Of a stretch of DNA of 9,763 bases, positions 3,415 to 9,724 are shown piece after piece (within the stretch, counting starts at the first letter, position 1; each line of letters starts with the position of its first letter). The stretch lies in NCBI GenBank assembly GCA_023139655.1, contig JAGLNE010000031.1:1-9763 (forward strand). Reading direction: 5' to 3'. The stretch is from Candidatus Parcubacteria bacterium (GTDB lineage: Bacteria > Patescibacteriota > Patescibacteriia > Patescibacteriales > UBA12075). Made by a program: the position numbers and the translations under genes. The notes under the pieces are model-generated. The model searched no databases, was not told the origin of the DNA, and saw only the letters and a list, made by a program, of their open reading frames with translations.

Positions 3415-6400
3415 TTAATTCTTTTCTTCTCTAAGCCCCTGTCTTACAAACCAACCCATTCCAAACAGCATAGTGATCACCATAACCAATGAAATAAGCT
3501 CGCTTAAATCAAAACCGGTTATTGCCAAAACCTCTACTATTCGTATATCCACGTCTGCTATATCACTTATTTCCTCATGATTGGATGAACTGACTTTAGC
3601 TGTATTAATATAAGCCATGGGCGCGGCATCCACAGACACATTAACAAGATATGTGATCTCTTTGCTTTCGTTCGGAGCCATATCGCCCAGTTCCCAAGTT
3701 TTGGTATTTTCGCCATTATCCGCAAATGTTAAGCCGGTTGGCAAAGCATCCACTAAAACCGTGTCAAAAGAAGTTAAATTGCCAATGTTTGTAACTATAA
3801 CCGTATATTCAAGGCCAGTATCACCGGGATTAACAAATTCCTTGTCAATTGACTTAACAATAGTTAATATTGGCTCGCCTTCTTCGCCTTCAGTTATTAC
3901 ACAAGCATTAGTATTATAAGTAACTGTTTTTTTAACTTCTCTGGATCCTTGACGCGAAACCGCTTCAAAAGAATAATCAACTTCCGGGGTTAAGCCGTCT
4001 ATAATTACAGAATGATTGGTAGAGGCGCTTGTTACTTCAGTGCTGGTAGCGTCGCTGATATCATCAGAATCAATACCATAAACTACCCAGCTGGTAGCGG
4101 TTTTATTGGTGCGCCAATTAACTATCGCGCTATCCGCGGTAAGACAATGAGCTTCCAGGTCCAAAATTTGGAGATAAATATATCCGCCGCCGCCGCCGCC
4201 TCCACCTTCAGTGGTGCAGGTAGCTGAGCAGCCATCACCGGAAACATTATTACCGTCATCGCATTGCTCACCCGGGTCAAGATGTCCGTCCCCGCAATAT
4301 GGCGCGGGAGGAGGATCATAAGTATTGGTTAAAAAACATTCTTTAGTTTCACCAGCGATTACCTCTACTGAACCAGTAGCATTACAATCGCCATCAAATG
4401 TCAGTATATAATTAGCCGGCCCGCCTGACTCGTGAATCGCGTAAGTACCCGGGTCATAACCCCGATCTTCGCCAGCAGCAGTGCCAGGGAACTGTACGCT
4501 GTCGCCGACATGCATAGTCCAATCACTGGAAGTAGCCTCACCGCCAACCACGTATTTATAGACAATTAAATGCCCGATCTGAGGCGGTGGAATATGATAA
4601 GTGTTGGTCAAAATACAAGTTGCTGTTTCTCCAGCCGCTACATCTATATTCCCGTCCGGACAATTTTCGCTATAAGTAAGTAAATAATTATCCGGGGTGC
4701 CAGTTTCTGTTACTTGGTACATACCAGCATCCACCTCTGTGGCAGTGCCGGATTCTGATCCTGGAAATTCGTAAAGATCATCATTAATATGCATGGTCCA
4801 GTTGGCAGGAATTGCCTCACCGCCATCAACTATCTTTTTAACGATTAAAGTACTTGTTGCTTCTTCTTTATAGTTAGCAAAATTAACAGTTTTATGCTCC
4901 TCAACGCCCAAACTAACCGTTAACTCTCCGCTAGCCGGATCTACCGGAGTCCAATCTGTTTGCTGTGTTTCCGTTATAGTATAATCACCGGCCTCTAAGC
5001 CAATAAAATCTGTACAGCCATTCACTGTATCCCGGGAAACAAGGCCAACAGTAAAAGTCCAAGCAGTGTCTGTAATCAAAGTTCGGTCGCCGGTAGTAGA
5101 ATCCAGCCCATCAGCGTCTTCATATTTACAAACAGTTAACCAGCCCAACCCCGGTGGAATCTCTTCAAGAGTACATTCTGAGGTACAGACATATCCAGCC
5201 GGAGTATTATCATCAATATCACAAGCCTCGTAGCCATCATCATACGGTCCGCCCGTAAGCATGTCATTAGGCTCTTGCCGGATACCGTCGCCGCAATAAG
5301 TCATTTCGTAGTTGCCGAAATCATGCCGAACATCCTGACCCTCGCCTACAATTATCTCGGAGCAAAGCAGAGTGGAATTATCCCAGCCAGCCTGCATTTC
5401 CTCGCAAACCTTATATGTTCCAGGGACTAAATTTTGAAATGTATAATAACCGTCCTGATTTGTCATAGAATATGGCTCAATCGGTCCATATTGATCTTTA
5501 TCAAGTTCATCATTATCATTTTCATCAATATAAATCACCCAGTCCTTTATAATCGGCTCGCCATCATCCCAGTTGCCTTCCCGACTTAAATCTTTCCACT
5601 TATACCCGGAAATCGCTCCCGGGTTTGACGGGCATTCTACAGTTGTTCTTTCTTCCGTGCATACCCAATTGTCTGGATCGTTCACGCTACCGAATTGCTC
5701 TGCCCAAGTACAGGCTTCATTAATTATTTCTGATGCACATTCGGCCTCAGTTGAAACTGTGGTTAAAATTTCCACTACTACCGATTCGCCGGGTTGAAGC
5801 ACGTTGTAAACCCACAAATTATCATATCCGACTTCAGGATCCGGATCTGAACTTAGAAAGGTTGTAATATCGTCATAATGCTCTTCTAACCTTACACCAC
5901 TTCCAGTGCAAACAGCTGTGCCTATATTTGTTAAAGTTAAAGTATAAGTTAAATCCCCGCCCGGAGCGACCGGATCAGGGTTATCAGTTTTAATAAGTTC
6001 TAAAATACATTCCGGATCTTCTTCATTGCCGCAAAAAGTCAAATGACTGATATCACCCTCAATCTCGCCATTAAGACCACCGTTATGGTCGCTTGAAACC
6101 TGTCCGGACTTCTTGACGACTCCGGCCACATCCTGATTGGCTGTCCAGCTAGCGTCAACGCCAATTTTCACCACAGAAATGTCATATCCTGATTTATAAT
6201 ACTCCGTACTTTCTCCGTCCCATTCCCATTTAGCAACTGCAAAATCGTAACCAAAACTCTTGCATTCTTGTTCATATGGGGGCAGACAGGCCAAAGACGG
6301 AGGGGCGATCATAAATACCCCGGCCATGGTTGTGTTTAAAATAAAAACACCCAGAATAAGGCCATGAACCCAGGCGTATAGCTTTTTGCTTTTATTAATG

Positions 6401-6435
6401 TTTAAAAAATCAACAGAATAGAAGTTATTAGACAT
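3415..6435 (-). CDS. Large mosaic surface protein with LAITG sorting-like tail
   Basis: A 1006-residue exported, probably wall- or membrane-anchored protein. The N-terminus has a long basic n-region and a hydrophobic stretch (about 22-45) with a plausible cleavage after SLA (47-49). Modules in order: DUF11-like (142-240); SdrD_B-like (273-375, with the acidic DENDNDELD loop at 304-312); Cys-rich DUF4215-like (379-422); three prealbumin/SpaA-like domains (431-522, 528-613, 622-706); a second, canonical CGDG...CDDGNNVSGDGCSATC unit (712-742); a Gly8 linker (744-751); FN3-like (755-842); and DUF11 (855-967). It ends with LAITG (970-974), a transmembrane helix (976-998) and the tail RQGLREEKN. 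The role is probably adhesion or host/cell contact. No catalytic domain is seen. There is no Shine-Dalgarno. It stands alone between its own promoter and terminator. A membrane anchor without sortase processing remains possible. Confidence 0.88.
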   Translation of the reverse strand: MSNNFYSVDFLNINKSKKLYAWVHGLILGVFILNTTMAGVFMIAPPSLACLPPYEQECKSFGYDFAVAKWEWDGESTEYYKSGYDISVVKIGVDASWTANQDVAGVVKKSGQVSSDHNGGLNGEIEGDISHLTFCGNEEDPECILELIKTDNPDPVAPGGDLTYTLTLTNIGTAVCTGSGVRLEEHYDDITTFLSSDPDPEVGYDNLWVYNVLQPGESVVVEILTTVSTEAECASEIINEACTWAEQFGSVNDPDNWVCTEERTTVECPSNPGAISGYKWKDLSREGNWDDGEPIIKDWVIYIDENDNDELDKDQYGPIEPYSMTNQDGYYTFQNLVPGTYKVCEEMQAGWDNSTLLCSEIIVGEGQDVRHDFGNYEMTYCGDGIRQEPNDMLTGGPYDDGYEACDIDDNTPAGYVCTSECTLEEIPPGLGWLTVCKYEDADGLDSTTGDRTLITDTAWTFTVGLVSRDTVNGCTDFIGLEAGDYTITETQQTDWTPVDPASGELTVSLGVEEHKTVNFANYKEEATSTLIVKKIVDGGEAIPANWTMHINDDLYEFPGSESGTATEVDAGMYQVTETGTPDNYLLTYSENCPDGNIDVAAGETATCILTNTYHIPPPQIGHLIVYKYVVGGEATSSDWTMHVGDSVQFPGTAAGEDRGYDPGTYAIHESGGPANYILTFDGDCNATGSVEVIAGETKECFLTNTYDPPPAPYCGDGHLDPGEQCDDGNNVSGDGCSATCTTEGGGGGGGGYIYLQILDLEAHCLTADSAIVNWRTNKTATSWVVYGIDSDDISDATSTEVTSASTNHSVIIDGLTPEVDYSFEAVSRQGSREVKKTVTYNTNACVITEGEEGEPILTIVKSIDKEFVNPGDTGLEYTVIVTNIGNLTSFDTVLVDALPTGLTFADNGENTKTWELGDMAPNESKEITYLVNVSVDAAPMAYINTAKVSSSNHEEISDIADVDIRIVEVLAITGFDLSELISLVMVITMLFGMGWFVRQGLREEKN
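4318..4854 (-). repeat. Tandem duplication of a SpaA-like domain within the surface protein
   Basis: Residues 528-613 (coded 4854-4597) and 622-706 (coded 4572-4318) are diverged copies of one domain. Each starts LIV-x-K, has GGEA near residue 10, then WTMH, FPG, a Tyr-rich TE/HE strand, NYxLT, an AGET-x-C motif, and ends LTNTY. The proline-rich joints HIPPPQ and DPPPAP follow each copy, supporting a rod of repeated units. Confidence 0.8.
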
Positions 6436-6437
6436 AA

Positions 6438-6480
6438 ATGATAATTTATTTTATTTAAAATTAATTAATAAAATTATCAT
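6438..6480. repeat. 10-bp inverted repeat in the surface-gene promoter region
   Basis: ATGATAATTT (6438-6447) is the exact reverse complement of AAATTATCAT (6471-6480). One arm covers the predicted -10 and the other lies just upstream of the surface protein ATG, within the leader. Background AT-richness makes this less striking than the same match elsewhere. Confidence 0.45.
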
Positions 6481-6499
6481 AAATATCAGTTTTTGTCAA
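6471..6499 (-). promoter_or_regulatory. Predicted promoter of the surface protein gene
   Basis: On the minus strand a perfect TTGACA (6499-6494) is followed by 17 bases ending TGA and then TAATTT (6476-6471), an extended -10 form. The expected start is near 6464, giving a leader of about 29 bases before the ATG at 6435. Confidence 0.6.
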
Positions 6500-6603
6500 T
6501 GTTTGAAATAATAAAATAATAAATTAATAAATTAATAAAATATTATTATTTAATATTGGCTAAAAATTTTTATTATTTACTATTTATTAATTTATTATAT
6601 TTT

Positions 6604-6612
6604 TGCTATAAT
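6604..6612 (+). promoter_or_regulatory. Extended -10 promoter for the DUF4105 gene
   Basis: TGC-TATAAT (6604-6612) is an extended -10 with a perfect hexamer, 22 bases before the ATG at 6635. No good -35 is visible. A second TATAAT at 6621-6626 is too close for a normal leader but would give a leaderless transcript. Confidence 0.5.
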
Positions 6613-6634
6613 AATAAATATATAATCTAATTTT

Positions 6635-7441
6635 ATGGCTTATTTCTACATTATCTTGATACTTTTACTTGCCTTTATTGCCTGGCGTTATTTTATTAAG
6701 CCTAGTAATACAAAAAATTGGCGCTTAGACCAGACAAAATTAGCCTGGGCTAATATTACCAATAAACAAATAAAAATTTATAATATCCGGCACTGCACAT
6801 ATCGAAATAAAAAAGATTTTGATGTTTCTTATTATAACCGCGTTTTTGACCTAAGTTGCATTAAAACGCTTGATTTTGTTTATCAGCCATTTCACCAATA
6901 TCCCTTAGCGGCCCATACCTTTTTAAGCTTTGGTTTTGCAGATGGCCAACATGTCTGTGTTTCAATTGAGGCTAGACGCACCAAAAAGAAAGAATATTCC
7001 TCTATCTTAGGGCTACTAAATTATTTTGAGCTAATATATATCGTGGCTGATGAAGCCGATATTCTTAAACTCCGCACCGCGCACCACCGGGATAAAGTCT
7101 TTGTCTTCCCCATTAAGGCTAAAAAACAAAAAATCCAGGATCTTTTCCTGGATATGCTCAAACAAATTAATAAGCTTAAAGACCGGCCGGAGTTCTACCA
7201 CACTTTCAAAAATACTTGCTCAAACAATCTAATCAAACATTTTAACGCCGCCCTCAAAACTAGATTACCGATCAGCTGGCAAGTCCTGTTCCCGGCCTAT
7301 ATTGACCGTTATCTTTATAAATATGATCTAATCAATACTGACCTGGCATTAAAAAAAGCGCGTCAGCGCTTCTTAATCAACGACCTTTCAGACAAATACC
7401 ACGACCACCCAAATTATTCCAAAAAAATCAGATTAAAATAA
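6635..7441 (+). CDS. Membrane-anchored DUF4105 (Lnb N-terminal-like) protein
   Basis: The 268-residue protein has an N-terminal transmembrane helix (about 3-20, IILILLLAFIAW) followed by an extracytoplasmic domain resembling DUF4105. Recognisable elements are NIRHCTYRNKKDFDVSYYNR (50-69), AHTFLSFGFADG (93-104, His94), VSIEARR (109-115, Glu112) and FKNTCSNNL (191-199, Cys195). In this family a conserved His and an Asn-Cys region are thought to form a permuted papain/NlpC-like site, so a hydrolase or transferase acting in the envelope is likely. Here the usual NC is spaced as N-T-C. Substrate is unknown. The ATG at 6635 has no Shine-Dalgarno. It is transcribed divergently from the large surface protein across a 199-base AT-rich spacer, so joint envelope function is possible but not shown. 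Confidence 0.72.
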   Translation: MAYFYIILILLLAFIAWRYFIKPSNTKNWRLDQTKLAWANITNKQIKIYNIRHCTYRNKKDFDVSYYNRVFDLSCIKTLDFVYQPFHQYPLAAHTFLSFGFADGQHVCVSIEARRTKKKEYSSILGLLNYFELIYIVADEADILKLRTAHHRDKVFVFPIKAKKQKIQDLFLDMLKQINKLKDRPEFYHTFKNTCSNNLIKHFNAALKTRLPISWQVLFPAYIDRYLYKYDLINTDLALKKARQRFLINDLSDKYHDHPNYSKKIRLK

Positions 7442-7451
7442 TATTGTCTTG

Positions 7452-7538
7452 TGTCATCCTGAGGAGCGAAACGACGAAGGATCCCGTCACTATATCCACG
7501 GGATTCTTCATCCCGATGAATCGGGATTCAGAATGACA
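7452..7538. repeat. REP-like palindromic element
   Basis: Begins TGTCATCCTGAG and ends CTGAATCCC-type sequence in reverse (ATTCAGAATGACA), so the ends are imperfect inverted repeats. Inside are GAAGGATCCCG and GGGATTCTTC as inverted relatives, and a TCCCGAT-GA-ATCGGGA hairpin (7511-7526). It is the same family as 862-1023 and begins 10 bases past the DUF4105 gene stop. Confidence 0.8.
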
Positions 7539-7554
7539 AAACGTATTTCATAGT

Positions 7555-7619
7555 CCCCTCTCCTTTCGAAGGAGAGGGACAGGCTTGTCCGCCGTAGCCT
7601 TGGCGTAGGCGGGGTGAGG
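7555..7619. repeat. CCCTCTCC-type palindromic repeat
   Basis: Holds a perfect 10-bp hairpin CCCTCTCCTT-TCG-AAGGAGAGGG (7556-7578), then GGACA-GGCT-TGTCC (7577-7590), then a GCC/GGC-rich imperfect hairpin up to GGGGTGAGG. It is unrelated in sequence to the adjacent TGTCATCCTGAG element and ends 4 bases before the stop codon of the next gene. The GGCGGGGTG word also occurs in reverse orientation near 3312-3322. Confidence 0.7.
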
Positions 7620-7622
7620 TAG

Positions 7623-8132
7623 CTACTTAACCATATCACTAAGCGTCGCGCTCATTGATGCCGGAAAAGCCACGATAATAATTCGCTTGATGGCAAGGGC
7701 CGTGTCAATCCCCCAGGGACACTTACCGATCAGGGTCATAAAAATGCCCACCACGGTTAGCGATATAATATAGACGGCCAAAACCCGCTTAATATACTCA
7801 AATTCATAGCCTTTCAAATGATTGTGGTATAAATTTGAATACACAAAAACCGCGATAAAACTTATTGAGAATAACGCGAACCAAATAATGCTCGCGTTTG
7901 TCAGCTCTTGCCCCAGACGCCAGACCTCTTCGGTAAACCCGACCGGAATGGCCAAAAGGACCGAGCCGACGACTATCTGCATCAGATCGCGCGCGCGCAG
8001 TTCTACCATCAAGGGCTTGATCGCGTAATGAAGAACCTTGCCGGCCTCATCGGCGATCGGGATCACTTTATGCAAATGCCCGCCCACCCTTTTAACGCTA
8101 TAATTTCTTTTATGGCTTTTTTTATTTGTCAT
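7623..8132 (-). CDS. DUF2391-like integral membrane protein
   Basis: A protein of 169 residues from ATG 8132. A TTG four codons earlier (8144) is possible, but the ATG is preferred because neither has a Shine-Dalgarno and ATG is the commoner start. After a basic cytoplasmic N-tail of about 45 residues, four transmembrane helices follow; counted from the TTG they lie at about 53-70, 85-103, 119-140 and 150-167. The segment RARDLMQIVVGSVLLAIPVG then TEEVWRLG resembles the DUF2391 family of putative integral membrane proteins, whose function is unknown. The start overlaps the 3' end of the upstream gene by 11 bases, so the two are translationally coupled in one transcript. No terminator with a U-tract follows, only repeat hairpins. 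Confidence 0.72.
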   Translation of the reverse strand: MTNKKSHKRNYSVKRVGGHLHKVIPIADEAGKVLHYAIKPLMVELRARDLMQIVVGSVLLAIPVGFTEEVWRLGQELTNASIIWFALFSISFIAVFVYSNLYHNHLKGYEFEYIKRVLAVYIISLTVVGIFMTLIGKCPWGIDTALAIKRIIIVAFPASMSATLSDMVK

Positions 8133-8727
8133 ATATTTCTGCAACTTTTAATTTACGAATATCTTCATTGCTAATGCCCAAGCCTTGTTCTTTTATTGCC
8201 TGCCAGGCCTCCTCGGCGGCTTTCAGCTTGATCCCACGCAAATTTTCCGGTGATACATAATAAACATCCGTTATATCATCTTCATTTATTATAAATCTGC
8301 CGGCCATGACACTGGGGAAAGATTTATCAAAGTATAGATACTGGATTAACTCATCACCAACGATTTTTATTCCCTGGCTTTGTATCATCCGCCAGGTATC
8401 ACTTGGGCGCCCCAGGAAATACCGCTTTTTATCATCCGGATTCAGCCACCAAGCTTCGCCGGCGGATTCCACCTGCAAAAGGATTTTCCCTTTTAATCTT
8501 GAAAATAGCTCTTCGTCCGGCTCCACGCTTAATCTGGTTTCCCGCTCAATCACCTGTCTGGTCTCTCCATGCTGTTTTTCGCTCCACTCAATGACCGAAT
8601 CAATAAATATATCGGTTACTTTCGCTTCTGAGCGGTAATCAATAATTGAACTGGTCAAAATAACATAGACAACAATAACAATATCTATCAATAATATCTT
8701 TTTGAGTAGTGATCGGCTCCCCTTCAT
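8122..8727 (-). CDS. Membrane-anchored protein with duplicated GKILLQVE/GEAWW domain
   Basis: The 201-residue protein has a basic N-terminus, one transmembrane helix (about 10-29, KILLIDIVIVVYVILTSSI) and a soluble part outside the membrane. The part at 78-130 (GKILLQVESAGEAWWLNP then KKRYFLGRPSDTW, then QSQGIKI) belongs to a domain type I associate with Patescibacterial exported proteins. Residues 141-193 align with it without gaps as a diverged second copy (AGRFIIN, DVYYVSPEN, EEAWQAIKEQGLGIS). No catalytic residues stand out. It is the first gene of an overlapping pair with the DUF2391-like gene and has its own good promoter. Function is unknown; a binding module is more likely than an enzyme. 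No Shine-Dalgarno precedes the ATG at 8727. Confidence 0.75.
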   Translation of the reverse strand: MKGSRSLLKKILLIDIVIVVYVILTSSIIDYRSEAKVTDIFIDSVIEWSEKQHGETRQVIERETRLSVEPDEELFSRLKGKILLQVESAGEAWWLNPDDKKRYFLGRPSDTWRMIQSQGIKIVGDELIQYLYFDKSFPSVMAGRFIINEDDITDVYYVSPENLRGIKLKAAEEAWQAIKEQGLGISNEDIRKLKVAEIYDK

Positions 8728-8749
8728 AATATTAATATTAGTTATTTAT

Positions 8750-8778
8750 ATTATACCATATTCGTTTCTTTCAGCCAA
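8750..8778 (-). promoter_or_regulatory. Promoter of the membrane protein pair
   Basis: On the minus strand TTGGCT (8778-8773), a 17-base spacer ending TGG, and a perfect TATAAT (8755-8750) form an extended -10 promoter. The expected start is near 8743, about 15 bases before the ATG. The -35 touches the foot of the terminator hairpin at 8777. Confidence 0.72.
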
Positions 8779-8810
8779 AAGGCCATAACGTACTCGTTAT
8801 GGCCTTTTTT
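8777..8810. terminator. Perfect 14-bp hairpin terminator
   Basis: AAAAGGCCATAACG (8777-8790), loop TACT, CGTTATGGCCTTTT (8795-8808) form a perfect stem. On the minus strand it stands 18 bases after the response regulator stop and ends in TTTT, so it most likely terminates that gene. The T-run is longer on the plus strand (8805-8810), where no gene precedes it. Confidence 0.82.
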
Positions 8811-8827
8811 ATTGTATCTCAATATTA

Positions 8828-9604
8828 TTACTTTCCCAGATGGTCCCTTATCTTTTCCACGATATCGTCAGTACTAAAATTGGCTTTTACCATATAATCG
8901 CTGGCCCCCAATTTCTTGGCTTTCTCAACATCAGAATCCTGGCCCAGATTTGACAGCATAATAACCGGGGTTTTAGCCACTGCCCCGTCCTTGTGCGCCC
9001 GTATTTTTTCCAAAACCGCAAATCCGTTCATGCCGGGCATAACAACATCCAATAAAACCAAATCCGGCTTCTTTGTCTCTATTTTGCGAAAACCCTCCGC
9101 GCCTTCAAGCGCGACTTCCACGCAAAACCCTTCCTGTATCAGATTTTTAACGCATAAATCACGCAAAAACTTATCGTCTTCTATAAGCATTATTTTTTTA
9201 ACGCCCGGCTTATCGCAAAGCTTGCTCTTCTTAACCAAAAAATAATAATTTACTTTTTCCACTACTTCTTCCGGCTCAAACTCTGTCTTGATAAGATAAT
9301 CAAGCGCCCCTAATTCAAAACATTTCTTAATATCAACCGGCTGGCCGGAATTTGAAACAATGATAACCGGAATATCAAGGCCTTTTTCTTTTATTTCTTG
9401 CAAAACATCATAGCCGTCAAGCTTGGGCAAAACCATGTCCAGCAAAACCATGTCCGGCTTATCTTTGATAATTTTATTTATCCCGTCTTCACCGTCAACC
9501 GCCGTTAAAACGTTATAATTTTCTTTTTCCATTCTTCTGGATAAAACATCCAAAAGCAACTGCTCATCTTCAACTATTAAAATTGTTTCTTTTTTGTTGC
9601 CCAT
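8828..9604 (-). CDS. Tandem receiver-domain response regulator
   Basis: A 258-residue cytoplasmic phosphorelay protein made of two CheY-like receiver domains (about 7-122 and 136-257) and no output domain. Receiver 1 has the acidic pair Glu12/Asp13, phospho-acceptor Asp56 in MVLLDMVLP, switch Ser84 in IVSNSG and Lys106. Receiver 2 has Asp143/Asp144, Asp186 in LVLLDVVMPGMNG, Ser218 in MLSNLG and Lys240. Both sites therefore look phosphorylatable, and both have Ser-Asn where Thr/Ser-Ala is usual. The joining segment 123-135 is short and basic. It probably works by protein interaction or as a phosphate relay with a kinase encoded elsewhere; none is in the window. The ATG at 9604 has no Shine-Dalgarno. 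It is a single-gene unit closed by the hairpin at 8777-8810. Confidence 0.92.
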   Translation of the reverse strand: MGNKKETILIVEDEQLLLDVLSRRMEKENYNVLTAVDGEDGINKIIKDKPDMVLLDMVLPKLDGYDVLQEIKEKGLDIPVIIVSNSGQPVDIKKCFELGALDYLIKTEFEPEEVVEKVNYYFLVKKSKLCDKPGVKKIMLIEDDKFLRDLCVKNLIQEGFCVEVALEGAEGFRKIETKKPDLVLLDVVMPGMNGFAVLEKIRAHKDGAVAKTPVIMLSNLGQDSDVEKAKKLGASDYMVKANFSTDDIVEKIRDHLGK

Positions 9605-9634
9605 ACTTTTATTATTACATGACTTACGCGCTTG

Positions 9635-9724
9635 CTGTCATTGCGAGGCCGAAGGCCGTGGCAATCCCGTGAAAGACGCTTATATCACGAGATTGCCACG
9701 AAGCTTCGCTTCTCGCAATGACAG
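9635..9724. repeat. TGTCATTGCGAG-type long palindromic element
   Basis: Outer arms CTGTCATTGCGAG (9635-9647) and CTCGCAATGACAG (9712-9724) are perfect 13-bp inverted repeats. Inner arms GTGGCAATCCCGTGA (9658-9672) and TCACGAGATTGCCAC (9686-9700) match with one difference. Small palindromes GGCC-GAA-GGCC (9647-9657) and CGAAGCTTCG (9699-9708) sit in the joints. The 90-base unit could form a cruciform. It lies 30 bases upstream of the response regulator start. Confidence 0.88.

Noticed and set aside
4122..4319. Minus-strand frame overlapping the surface protein
   Set aside because: It is an out-of-frame reading of the Cys-rich/Gly-run region of the large gene, with no own promoter or ribosome site.
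6286..6300. Lipobox (SLAC at residues 47-50) making the surface protein a lipoprotein
   Set aside because: The -3 position is Ser rather than Leu/Val/Ile, and the n-region is unusually long. Ordinary signal peptidase cleavage or an uncleaved anchor fits as well.
7822..8174. Plus-strand frames opposite the DUF2391-like gene
   Set aside because: The opposite strand encodes a protein with four well-formed transmembrane helices. These frames have no family match and no start signals.
8306..8638. Plus-strand frames opposite the GKILLQVE protein
   Set aside because: Antisense shadows of a protein with a clear internal repeat and a good promoter.
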